From the NCBI RefSeq assembly GCF_000564855.1, contig NZ_AYXG01000206.1, positions 62,001 to 126,000 of the forward strand: 64,000 nt of DNA, written 5' to 3'. The DNA is from Actinokineospora spheciospongiae. Lineage in GTDB: Bacteria > Actinomycetota > Actinomycetes > Mycobacteriales > Pseudonocardiaceae. The notes under the pieces were generated by a model. The model did no database searches, was not told the origin of the DNA, and saw nothing but the letters and a program-made list of their open reading frames with translations. This document shows positions 48,502-56,114 of the stretch, piece after piece (the first letter of the stretch is position 1; every line of letters begins with the position of its first letter). The translations under genes and the position numbers were made by a program.

Positions 48502-48679
48502 ACGCCGATAGTTCCGGAACCCGACGCCCCCATCCACGCCGCCACAACGGCTCACCCGGATGACCAACCGATCGAGTGACACTTCCCGCCGGAGCCATGC
48601 GGGATCGGGCAAGGTCGTTGGATGCCTCCGACGCCGATGTGAGCCGGGGGCAGGTCGTGCCCGCTTCACGCGATGGGGC

Positions 48680-48848
48680 CAAGTGAGCGCACTCGCGTGG
48701 CGTGTTCCTCAGTAGTCGGCGGGCACCGCCGAGACCACAAGAAACGTGCTATACACGGAGAGTGGCTATGCCACTACACAAGTTCGAACCTGGGCAGGAA
48801 GTGATGCTAAAACCTGCTTCAGTCACCTAAACGCCCAGGTCAACAAGT
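48680..48848 (+). promoter_or_regulatory. Probable CRISPR leader
   Basis: An AT-richer stretch directly before the first repeat. It contains a 6-bp hairpin (AGTGGC-TAT-GCCACT, 48761-48775) and a nested inverted repeat: ACCTGGGC at 48788-48795 with its complement at 48833-48840, enclosing GTGA/TCAC at 48801-48804 and 48823-48826. The array decays at its far end, so the leader belongs on this side and transcription should run rightward. The rest of 48502-48680 is the untranslated front of the PKS gene; I see no gene in it. Confidence 0.55.
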
Positions 48849-49305
48849 GTCCTCCCCGCGCGAGTGGGGCTGTTCCGACCGCCGCGAAGGCCGCGTGGGA
48901 CTGGGTGGTGTCCTCCCCGCGCGAGTGGGGCTGTTCCCTGCGGTACCAGTCCGGCCCCGGGGCGCCGGTCGTCCTCCCCGCGCGAGCGGGGCTGTTCCCC
49001 AGTGCAGGTTGAGAGGTCCGCCGCGGCACGCGTCTTCCCCGCGCGAGCGGGGCTGTTCCCTGCCACAGGGTGCCCCGTTCCTCGATGTCGGCCTCCTCCC
49101 CGCGCGAGCGGGGCTGTTCCCTGGCCTTCCCCGCCGACTCCACGCCCGAGGCCGTCCTCCCTGCGCGAGTGGGGCCGTTCCCAAGAACCCCTTTGCCCGG
49201 CGTCTCCAACAGCACCGTTCTCCCCGCGCGAGCGGGGCTGTTCCCGAGGTGGTCGCGCCGTAGGGGACCGACTGCGGGTTCTCCCCGCATGAGCGGGGTT
49301 GTTGC
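48849..49305 (+). CRISPR. Orphan type I-E-like CRISPR array, 8 repeats
   Basis: Eight 28-bp repeats start at 48849, 48910, 48971, 49032, 49093, 49154, 49217 and 49278. They begin GTCCTCCCCGCGCGAG and end GGGGCTGTTCC, and contain the CCCCGC/GCGGGG stem typical of type I-E repeats. Spacers are 33 bp, except the sixth at 35 bp. Repeats 1-2 carry a T in the stem (GAGTGGGG), repeat 6 has three changes, and repeat 8 is the most degenerate (GTTCTCC...CATGAG...TTGTTGC), which marks the distal end. No cas gene lies anywhere in the window, so the array depends on cas genes elsewhere or is relictual. Confidence 0.95.
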
Positions 49306-49686
49306 TTGAAGCCGGTTCGAGCACAAGCACGGGAGCCCCCATCCGTCGGGACCGCTCGCGGTAGGTGTGCCTGTCAACCGCTGCGGTACCGGGAGCCGTT
49401 CGGCAAGCAGGTCATCCGGTGGCCAGGTCGGGGGCGACGAACAGCCGAACCCGCTCTCGGAGCCTTTCACCGATCCCCCTCGGGCGCCCTCCTCCCTCCA
49501 CGAGGGCCACGAGCACGCCCAGCCGATGAGCCGCAGCCGCCTCCCGCATGCGCGGGACCAACCCGGCCGACCATCTCCACGATCCACCACCGGGTCAACC
49601 GTCCGAGCCGTGACGTCGACGGCCTCGTGCGCGGTTGGCCGGGTGAGGGCTCCGCCACCCGCACCTTTCGCCGAACTTGTCGGTCA
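49306..49686. other. Intergenic stretch with no recognised gene
   Basis: This 380-bp segment between the CRISPR array and the Zur-type box has open frames on both strands, but none has a start, codon bias or motif that I can support. No repeat, RNA or transposase remnant was recognised. Confidence 0.5.
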
Positions 49687-49701
49687 TGATAATCATTGTC
49701 A
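49687..49701. promoter_or_regulatory. Zur/Fur-type operator before the metal-uptake operon
   Basis: TGATAATCATTGTCA is a 15-base inverted repeat with a single mismatched pair, matching the TGAtAATcATTaTCA form of Zur/Fur boxes. It stands 33 bp before the GTG of a zinc-type binding-protein gene. Repression when zinc is sufficient is the expected behaviour. Confidence 0.75.
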
Positions 49702-49734
49702 GGTAAATTGTCCCCGCAGATTGGCAGGGCCGCT

Positions 49735-51294
49735 GTGCCTCTCCTCCCCCCTGGTCGATGGCGGTCCCTGTTCGCCGTCCTGGCCGCCTCGGTCGTGGCG
49801 GCCGGGTGCGCCGCGCCGCCCGCGTTGAGCGACCGGGACGGTCGGGTGCAGGTGGTGACCACGACGGGACTGCTGCGCGACCTGGTGCGGAACGTGGGCG
49901 GTGCGCGGGTGAACGCCACCTCGCTGGTGCGCGACGGCGGTGACCCGCACTCCTACGAGCCGAGCCTGCGGGACGTGCGGAACGTGGTCTACGCGGACGT
50001 GGCGTTCAGCAACTACGTGATGCTGGAGGAGCACAACGTCATCAAGGCGCTGGACGCCAACCTGCGCCGGGGTGCGGCGAACGTCTCCCTGGCCGAGGCG
50101 GCGGTCAAGTACGCCGCCGAGGTGATCCCGCTGGTCGAAGACGTCTCGCTGGACGCGGTCTGGCTCGGGCTGCGGGCCGCGGGCGACGGGGCGGGCCACG
50201 GTGCCGATCGGTCCTCGGAGGTGCTGCTGAGCATGACCGGCGCGCGCGGTCCCGGGAACGTCTTCGGGTACCTCACCGGGTCCTTCGGCGACACCGACGT
50301 CCACTTCGACTCCAGTGACGGGTTCGACGCGGGTGACGGGTACGGCGAGGACACCGCGACGCTGCCCGCCGACGCGCACACGCACATGTCGTGGGCGTTC
50401 ACCGAGCCCGGGGTGTACGAGTTGACCCTGTCGGCGAGCCTGCGCGTGGACCGGCGGTCGCGGCCGGTGCCGATGGGTGGGTCGACGTTCACCGTCGCGG
50501 TCGGGGTGCCCGCGCCCTCGGGGGCGGTGGTGCTGGACCGCGGGCACGCCGACCTCACCGTCGACCTGGACCGGGGGGAGGTCTACGCGCTGTACGACCC
50601 CCAGGGGGGCGGGGAGGCGGCGCAGCGGGTCGTCCCGGCGGACGAGGCCGTCATCGTGGTGCCGAACAAGGCGTTGGCCGAGGTGCCCGCCGGGTCGGGG
50701 TTCGGGTTCCTCGGCCGCCCCGGTGATCGGGTCTTCCAGTTGGCCCAGGCGGTGCTGGGCAAGCACGTGCACGGTGAGATCGACCCGCACCTGTGGCAGG
50801 ACGTGCGCAACGCCATGGCCTACGTGCACGTCATCCGCGACACCCTGACCGCCGAGGACCCGGCGGGGGCGGTGGACTACCGGCGCAACGCCGAGGTGTA
50901 CCTCGACGAACTCGACGCGCTCGACCGGTACGTGCGGCAGCGGGTCTCCGAGATCCCCGAGGCGCGCAGGCACCTGGTGACGACGCACGACGCGTTCGGC
51001 TACCTCGCGCGGGCCTACGGGATGTCGGTGGCCGGGTTCGTCACGCCCAACCCCGCCGCCGAGCCCTCGCTCGCCGACCGCCGGAAGTTGACCGACACGA
51101 TCCGCAACCTGGCGGTGCCCGCGGTGTTCCTGGAGCCGAACCTGGCCGGTCGGTCCTCGACGCTGACCGAGGTCGCCGCGCAGCTTGGCGTGCGGGTCTG
51201 TCCGATCCACGGCGACACCTTCACCGGGGCGGTCACCACCTACGTCCAGATGATGCGGTTCAACGCCGACTCGTTGCGCGACTGCCTGCGCTGA
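49735..51294 (+). CDS. Metal-binding lipoprotein with inserted surface-repeat domain (anchored repeat-type ABC system)
   Basis: A 519-residue ZnuA-like binding protein. The lipobox VVAAGC follows the signal helix. The cluster A-I fold is split: the first half (VQVVTTTGLLRDLVRNVGG, metal His in GDPHSYEPS) is separated from the second half (HVHGEIDPHLWQDVRNAM, TTHDAFGYLARAYG, FLEPNLAG) by about 200 residues holding an actinobacterial surface-anchored repeat (DAHTHMSWAFTEPGVYELTL). This is the binding subunit of the anchored repeat-type ABC transporters. The GTG at 49735 was chosen, because a TTG at 49696 lies inside the Zur box. Cargo is zinc or manganese. Confidence 0.88.
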   Translation: MPLLPPGRWRSLFAVLAASVVAAGCAAPPALSDRDGRVQVVTTTGLLRDLVRNVGGARVNATSLVRDGGDPHSYEPSLRDVRNVVYADVAFSNYVMLEEHNVIKALDANLRRGAANVSLAEAAVKYAAEVIPLVEDVSLDAVWLGLRAAGDGAGHGADRSSEVLLSMTGARGPGNVFGYLTGSFGDTDVHFDSSDGFDAGDGYGEDTATLPADAHTHMSWAFTEPGVYELTLSASLRVDRRSRPVPMGGSTFTVAVGVPAPSGAVVLDRGHADLTVDLDRGEVYALYDPQGGGEAAQRVVPADEAVIVVPNKALAEVPAGSGFGFLGRPGDRVFQLAQAVLGKHVHGEIDPHLWQDVRNAMAYVHVIRDTLTAEDPAGAVDYRRNAEVYLDELDALDRYVRQRVSEIPEARRHLVTTHDAFGYLARAYGMSVAGFVTPNPAAEPSLADRRKLTDTIRNLAVPAVFLEPNLAGRSSTLTEVAAQLGVRVCPIHGDTFTGAVTTYVQMMRFNADSLRDCLR

Positions 51295-51313
51295 GGGAGA
51301 AGAGGAAACCGAA

Positions 51314-52213
51314 ATGAGATCCGTCCTCGCGCTGCCGGGCGCGGCCGTGCTGGCGGCGGTGCTGCTGACACCGGCTGCCGCGGCGCAGCCGCCGCCCGAC
51401 GACCTGGAGCAGACGATCGCCCCCGACCAGCCGGTGGCACCCGAGCGGGCCGTGCTCGCGCGGGGGCACGTCGACCTCGGGCCCCGCCACGACGACGGTG
51501 CGTGGCGGTTGATGGTGCACGACGACTCGGCTGCCCCTGCCGTGTGGCGGGCGCTGGACCGGACGGTGCTGCGGGTGCCCGACCAGGCGGTGCTGCCGGT
51601 GCCGGACGACCCGGCGTACTCGTTCCTGGGCGAGCCGGGCAGGCCGGTGCACGTGCTGCCGCAGACGCAGGACCCGGACGTGCCGTGGATCGGGTGGAAC
51701 ACCCAGGACCCGCGGGTCATCGACAGCGTCGACCGCGGTGTCACCCTGACGCTGACCGGTGTCGAGGGGCCCGGCGAGGTGTTCGTCTACCTCCAGGCGG
51801 GCAACTTCGCCGGGGCCGATGTGCTGTGGGACTCCACCAAGGCCGAGCGGCAGGACATCTGGGTCGACACCAACACCCACACTCACGCCAACTGGGTGTT
51901 CACCGCCCCTGGCGTCTACCTGGTCCGGGTCGAGGTGCACGCCGACCTGGTCGACGGCAGCCGGGTCGGCGACCCGGCGACGCTGCGGTTCGCCGTCGGC
52001 GACGCCACCGACGCCGAGGCCGCCTTCGCCGCGACACCGCAGGCGCCCCCGGCGAGCCGGGAGCCCGTTGCAGGCACCGCCGCGGAGCCGGAGAGCGGTT
52101 CGGGACCGGCGGTCGCGCTCGGGGTCGCCGCGGTCGCACTGGCCTTGGCGGCCGGTGTGGTGGTCGTCGTCGTCCGGGGCCGTGCCGCGAAGCGCCGCGG
52201 GAGCGCGGGGTGA
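51314..52213 (+). CDS. Membrane-anchored surface-repeat protein (choice-of-anchor M type)
   Basis: A 299-residue exported protein. A signal peptide (residues 1-24, ending AAA) is followed by one actinobacterial surface-anchored repeat, which starts VLARGHVDLGPRHDDGAW and closes with THTHANWVFTAPGVYLVRVEVHADLV. After an Ala/Pro-rich linker comes a single C-terminal membrane helix (VALGVAAVALALAAGVVVVVV) and a basic tail. The THTH cluster could bind metal. It lies between the binding protein and the ATPase, so it is an accessory of the transporter, perhaps handing over metal at the cell surface. Confidence 0.85.
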   Translation: MRSVLALPGAAVLAAVLLTPAAAAQPPPDDLEQTIAPDQPVAPERAVLARGHVDLGPRHDDGAWRLMVHDDSAAPAVWRALDRTVLRVPDQAVLPVPDDPAYSFLGEPGRPVHVLPQTQDPDVPWIGWNTQDPRVIDSVDRGVTLTLTGVEGPGEVFVYLQAGNFAGADVLWDSTKAERQDIWVDTNTHTHANWVFTAPGVYLVRVEVHADLVDGSRVGDPATLRFAVGDATDAEAAFAATPQAPPASREPVAGTAAEPESGSGPAVALGVAAVALALAAGVVVVVVRGRAAKRRGSAG

Positions 52214-52929
52214 GCGCGCTGCGGGTCTCCGGCCTGGCGGTGGACCTCGGCGGGCGGCGGGTCCTGACCGACGTGGACCTCACCGTGGACCGGGGCGAGC
52301 TGGTCGGGCTGATCGGACCGAACGGGGCGGGCAAGACCACGCTGCTGCGCGGGTTGATGGGCCTGGTGCGGCCGCGGGCGGGCGTGGTGGTCGTCGAGGG
52401 CGGGCAGCCGGGGTACGTGCCGCAGCGGCACGAGTTCGCCTGGGACTTCCCGATATCGGTGGAGAACGTGGTGATGACCGGTCGCACCGGCAGGCTCGGG
52501 CTGCTCCGCCGCCCCGGGGCGGGCGACTGGCGGGCGGTTTCCGAGGCGCTGGAGCGGGTGCGGATGACCGACCTGCGCACCCGCCCGGTCGGTGAGCTGT
52601 CCGGTGGGCAGCGCCAGCGCGTGCTGCTCGCCCGCGCACTGGCCCTGCGACCGTCGGTGCTGCTGCTCGACGAGCCGTTCACCGGGCTGGACATGCCCAC
52701 CCAGGAACTGCTGTCAGACCTGCTGCTGTCGCTGGCCGGGGAGCACGCGGTGCTGACGACGACCCACGACCTGCCCGGCGCGCTGCACACCTGCGACCGG
52801 CTCGTCCTGCTCAACCGGACGGTCGTCGCCGCGGGCACGCCGGACGAGCTGCGCGACGAGCGGCCGTGGGTGGACACCTTCGGCGTCGGCGCGGGCAGCC
52901 CGCTGCTCAAGATCCTGAAGGCGGGCTGA
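52210..52929 (+). CDS. ABC ATPase of the anchored-repeat metal transporter
   Basis: A 239-residue ZnuC-like ATPase. Walker A is GPNGAGKTT, the signature LSGGQRQRVLLARAL, Walker B VLLLDEPFTGLD and the switch His is in LTTTHDLPG. The GTG overlaps the previous stop as GTGA, and its own stop overlaps the permease start as TGATG. Such spacing indicates that the ATPase and permease are produced in fixed ratio. Confidence 0.92.
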   Translation: MSALRVSGLAVDLGGRRVLTDVDLTVDRGELVGLIGPNGAGKTTLLRGLMGLVRPRAGVVVVEGGQPGYVPQRHEFAWDFPISVENVVMTGRTGRLGLLRRPGAGDWRAVSEALERVRMTDLRTRPVGELSGGQRQRVLLARALALRPSVLLLDEPFTGLDMPTQELLSDLLLSLAGEHAVLTTTHDLPGALHTCDRLVLLNRTVVAAGTPDELRDERPWVDTFGVGAGSPLLKILKAG

Positions 52930-53798
52930 TGTCACCCCCGGACTTCCTGCACGACCTGCTCAACCCCGACCTGGCGTTCCTGCCGAAGGCGCTGCTGGTC
53001 GCGGTCATGTCCTCGATCGTGTGCGGGGTGGTGGGCTGCTACGTGGTCCTGCGCGGCATGGCGTTCATCGGCGACGCGGTCGCGCACGCGGTGTTCCCCG
53101 GCCTGGCCGTGGCGTTCGCGGTGTCGGGCAACCTGATCCTCGGCGGCACGCTGGCCGGGGTGCTGACCGCGGTGCTCGTCGCGGTGTTCTCGCAGAACAG
53201 GCGGCTGCGGGAGGACTCGGTGATCGGGGTGTTCTTCGTGGCCGCGTTCGCCCTCGGCATCGTGGTCATCTCCCGGACACCGGGCTACGCCGGGTCGTTG
53301 CAGCAGTTCCTGTTCGGTTCCATCACCGGCATCCCGGACGAGGACCTGCTCACGGTCGCGGTGATGGGTGTGGCCGTGCTCGGCGTGGTGTTCGGGCTGC
53401 ACAAGGAGTTCGTGGCGGTCACGCTCGACCGGGAGATGGCGCGGGCGATGGGGCTGCGCGTGTTCTGGCTCGACGTCGTGCTCTACGTCCTGGTCACGCT
53501 CGCCGTGGTGATCTCGGTGCAGACCATCGGCAACATCCTCGTGCTGGCCCTGCTGGTGACCCCGGCGGCGACGGCGCGGCTGCTCACCGACCGGTTGGCG
53601 GTGATGATGCTGCTGGCCCCGGTGGTCGGCGGGCTGTGCGCGCTGGTGGGTCTCTACGTGTCGTGGTCGTGGGACTTCCCGACCGGCGGCACGATCGTCC
53701 TCGTGCTGACCGCCGTCTTCCTCGCCACCTGGGCGCTCGCGCCCAGGCACGGCCTGCTGGCGCGCGGTCTGGTCCGCCGCCGGTCCGCGCGGGTCTGA
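52929..53798 (+). CDS. Metal ABC permease (ZnuB type)
   Basis: A 289-residue permease with eight or nine transmembrane helices. Family blocks include VVGCYVVLRGMAFIGDAVAHAVFPGLA near the N-terminus and QTIGNILVLALLVTPAATARLLTDRL near residue 200, the loop that docks the ATPase. A cytosolic block (DREMARAMGLRVFWLDVVLYVLVTL) matches ZnuB/MntB proteins. It completes the importer with the two genes before it. Confidence 0.92.
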   Translation: MSPPDFLHDLLNPDLAFLPKALLVAVMSSIVCGVVGCYVVLRGMAFIGDAVAHAVFPGLAVAFAVSGNLILGGTLAGVLTAVLVAVFSQNRRLREDSVIGVFFVAAFALGIVVISRTPGYAGSLQQFLFGSITGIPDEDLLTVAVMGVAVLGVVFGLHKEFVAVTLDREMARAMGLRVFWLDVVLYVLVTLAVVISVQTIGNILVLALLVTPAATARLLTDRLAVMMLLAPVVGGLCALVGLYVSWSWDFPTGGTIVLVLTAVFLATWALAPRHGLLARGLVRRRSARV

Positions 53799-53839
53799 AC
53801 CGCCGGTGTCGCGGAGGGCACACCGGTCCACCCGCTTAT

Positions 53840-53854
53840 TGAAAACGATAATCC
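53840..53854. promoter_or_regulatory. Second Zur-like box
   Basis: TGAAAACGATAATCC, read on the other strand as GGATTATCGTTTTCA, keeps most positions of the actinobacterial Zur consensus, but its outer half is imperfect. It lies 43 bp before the ATG of the large surface-repeat protein and gives the downstream surface genes their own zinc-responsive promoter. Confidence 0.55.
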
Positions 53855-53896
53855 TTTGCTTTATGTTGAGTCCGATTGGTCCCAGAAGGGGGAAAT

Positions 53897-56080
53897 ATGC
53901 GGGTTCGCGCACGGATGGCGGCGGCAGCGACGGTCACGGCCGTCTTGGCCGCGTTCACACCGGCGGCGCCCGCGGTCGCGGCACCCGGTCCCGCGCCCGC
54001 GCCCGGCGCGAGGCAGGTGCTCGCGGGCGGGCACGCCGACCTGGTGACCGTGCTGCTGGAGGGCGGCGGCCTCGTCGTCACCGGCAAGACGGACGCGGGC
54101 CGGTTCGACCCGGGCGCCACCACGCTCCACGTCACCGACGCCGCCCGGCGGCCCGCACCCTCCTCCCCCGCCTACGGCTTCCTCGGTGTGCCCGGCGGGA
54201 GCCCGATCCACGTCATCCCGCAGGCGTTCCGACCGGACGTGCTGTGGGCGGGGTGGAACACCGAGGCGGTGCCGCGCGGCGCGCTCGCCGGGGACGCGGT
54301 GGACCTGGCACTGCGGTCGGCGCGCGGGCCCGGCCGGGTCGAGGTCTACCTCTTCGGCGCGGACGGCCCGGAGCGCGTGTTCAGCTCGCACGACAGCGCT
54401 GTGCGCACGACCCGCGTCGCCGTGCCCACCCACGCGCACGCCAACTGGGTCTTCACCGCTCCCGGCGTCTACGAGCTGGAGTTCCAGGCCACGGCGACCG
54501 CCGCCTCCGGGGTCCCGCTGTCCTCGCCGCCGACCCGGTACGTGATCGCCGTGGGACCGCGCACGGCCGAACCGACCGCGACCACCCTGCGCGTGGACGG
54601 CACCGGGACGGGTGTCGAGCTGGCGAGCGCGGTCACCGGCGGACCGGAGCACCTCGACGGCGGTGTGCCGCGCGGTTGGGTGGAGTTCGTCCGGCACACC
54701 CCGGCCGGAGACCGGGTGGCGGGCCACGTCGCGCTGACCGACGGGTCAGGCACGCTCAGCCTCCCGGAGGACGCGGAGGCGCTGGCGTTCACCGCGCGCT
54801 TCGTCCCGGCGGTGGGCGACCTGGTGGCCGGGTCCCGGTCCCCCGCGGTCGCCAACCCGGCGGCCCCACCGGGCGCGGTGGTGACCGGGGTCCGCGACCG
54901 CTACGCGCCGGGCGAGACCATCGCCGCGACCGCGCTGGTCAGCCCCGAGCGGCCCGACCACACCGTGTCGTGGTGGACGCGGTCGAACGGGACCACCACC
55001 GCGCGGGACGGGGACCGGACGCTGGGCCTGACCGCGAGCGGCGACCTCGACGGCGCCGAACTCGGCTTCGACCTGCGCGACCCCCGGGGTGAGGTGGTGG
55101 GCTCGGCGCGCCCGGTCGCCCTGTCGGTGACCGCCGTCCAGCCGACCACCCCACCGAGCCCCAAGCCGACCGGGACCACCCCCGCGCCCGTCGCCCCGAC
55201 GAGCACGGTCCCCGCACCCCGGGCCGCACCCGCCGAGACGGCGGCGGCGGAGACGTGCGTGCCCACGGCGGTCACGCGCCCGGCCGAGCCGCGGGAGGTC
55301 GAGGTCGTCACCGACGGCCACTTCGACTACGGGCCCGTGGTCGAGGGCGGCGCGCTGTCGGCCCGGGTCAAGGACGACCGGCAGGGCGCCCCGGTCCACC
55401 GCGACCCGGGCGGGTACGTCTTCCACCTCGACGACACCGCGCGGGCGACCCCGCCCGCGGGTTCCGGACTCGACTTCCTCGGCTCCGGTCCGGTGTGGAT
55501 GGTCCCGCTCACCCAGCGCTCCGGAATCCCCTGGCTGGGCTGGAACACGCAGCACCCGTCCGTGCTGTCGGGGGTGAGCGGCGACGTCACGATGACCCTG
55601 GAGAACGTCGAGGGGCCCGGCGAGCTGGCCGTGTACGGGCAGGACCCGTTCGGTGGCGTGGGCGAACGGTACTTCGGCACCGCAACCGGCTTCCCCCGGT
55701 CCACGATTATCCCAGTAGGACAGTCAGGTGTGCACGTGCACGCGGTGTGGGCGTTCACCGAGCCCGGCGCCTACGCCGTCACGTTCTCCTTCGGCGCCTC
55801 CGTCGGCGGGCGGCAGACCAGTGCCAAGAGCACGCTGGCCTTCCACGTCGGCCCCGGCGAGCCGCGGGCGGCGCCCACCGGGCCACCGGTCGTCGAGCAG
55901 GTCGGCCGCACCTCCGACGGCCGGGAGTGCGCCCTGCCCGGCGGCGGGGGCGGTCTGGCCTCGACCGGGCTCGACGGACCGGTGGTCGCGGGCCTCGTGG
56001 TCGCCGCCGTGCTGCTCATCCCCCTCGGTTTCCTGCTCACCAGCGCGGCCACCCTGGCCGCCGCCCGGCGCAGGCGTTGA
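53897..56080 (+). CDS. Two-repeat surface-anchored protein of the metal uptake locus
   Basis: A 727-residue exported protein. The signal peptide ends about residue 28. The first surface-anchored repeat runs from about 38 to 220 (VLAGGHADLVTVLLEGGGL ... HAHANWVFTAPGVYELEFQ). A middle part has Ig-like stretches and a Pro/Thr linker. The second repeat spans about 470-640 (VVTDGHFDYGPVVEGGAL ... VHVHAVWAFTEPGAYAVTF). The C-terminus is LASTG, a membrane helix and RRRR, resembling a degenerate sortase signal, so it is held at the envelope. The HAHA and HVHA clusters probably bind metal. GGGGG precedes the ATG. Confidence 0.87.
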   Translation: MRVRARMAAAATVTAVLAAFTPAAPAVAAPGPAPAPGARQVLAGGHADLVTVLLEGGGLVVTGKTDAGRFDPGATTLHVTDAARRPAPSSPAYGFLGVPGGSPIHVIPQAFRPDVLWAGWNTEAVPRGALAGDAVDLALRSARGPGRVEVYLFGADGPERVFSSHDSAVRTTRVAVPTHAHANWVFTAPGVYELEFQATATAASGVPLSSPPTRYVIAVGPRTAEPTATTLRVDGTGTGVELASAVTGGPEHLDGGVPRGWVEFVRHTPAGDRVAGHVALTDGSGTLSLPEDAEALAFTARFVPAVGDLVAGSRSPAVANPAAPPGAVVTGVRDRYAPGETIAATALVSPERPDHTVSWWTRSNGTTTARDGDRTLGLTASGDLDGAELGFDLRDPRGEVVGSARPVALSVTAVQPTTPPSPKPTGTTPAPVAPTSTVPAPRAAPAETAAAETCVPTAVTRPAEPREVEVVTDGHFDYGPVVEGGALSARVKDDRQGAPVHRDPGGYVFHLDDTARATPPAGSGLDFLGSGPVWMVPLTQRSGIPWLGWNTQHPSVLSGVSGDVTMTLENVEGPGELAVYGQDPFGGVGERYFGTATGFPRSTIIPVGQSGVHVHAVWAFTEPGAYAVTFSFGASVGGRQTSAKSTLAFHVGPGEPRAAPTGPPVVEQVGRTSDGRECALPGGGGGLASTGLDGPVVAGLVVAAVLLIPLGFLLTSAATLAAARRRR

Positions 56081-56114
56081 ACTTCCCGATCCCCCTAGGA
56101 AAGGCACAACCGCA

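Noticed and set aside
48502..48669. N-terminal extension of the PKS
   Set aside because: The added residues are Arg-rich, with no docking-domain character, and the KS begins right after the GTG at 48498-48501.
48770..48830. A GTTCGAACC string resembling a tRNA T-loop
   Set aside because: The flanking bases do not form a T-stem and there is no acceptor stem; it lies within the CRISPR leader.
48823..49590. Minus-strand and plus-strand ORFs across the CRISPR array
   Set aside because: The translation is a periodic artefact of 61-bp repeat-spacer units and carries no protein family.
49696..49734. TTG start for the metal-binding lipoprotein
   Set aside because: It sits inside the Zur-like box, and the extra 13 residues are not signal-peptide-like; the GTG at 49735 gives a normal lipoprotein signal.
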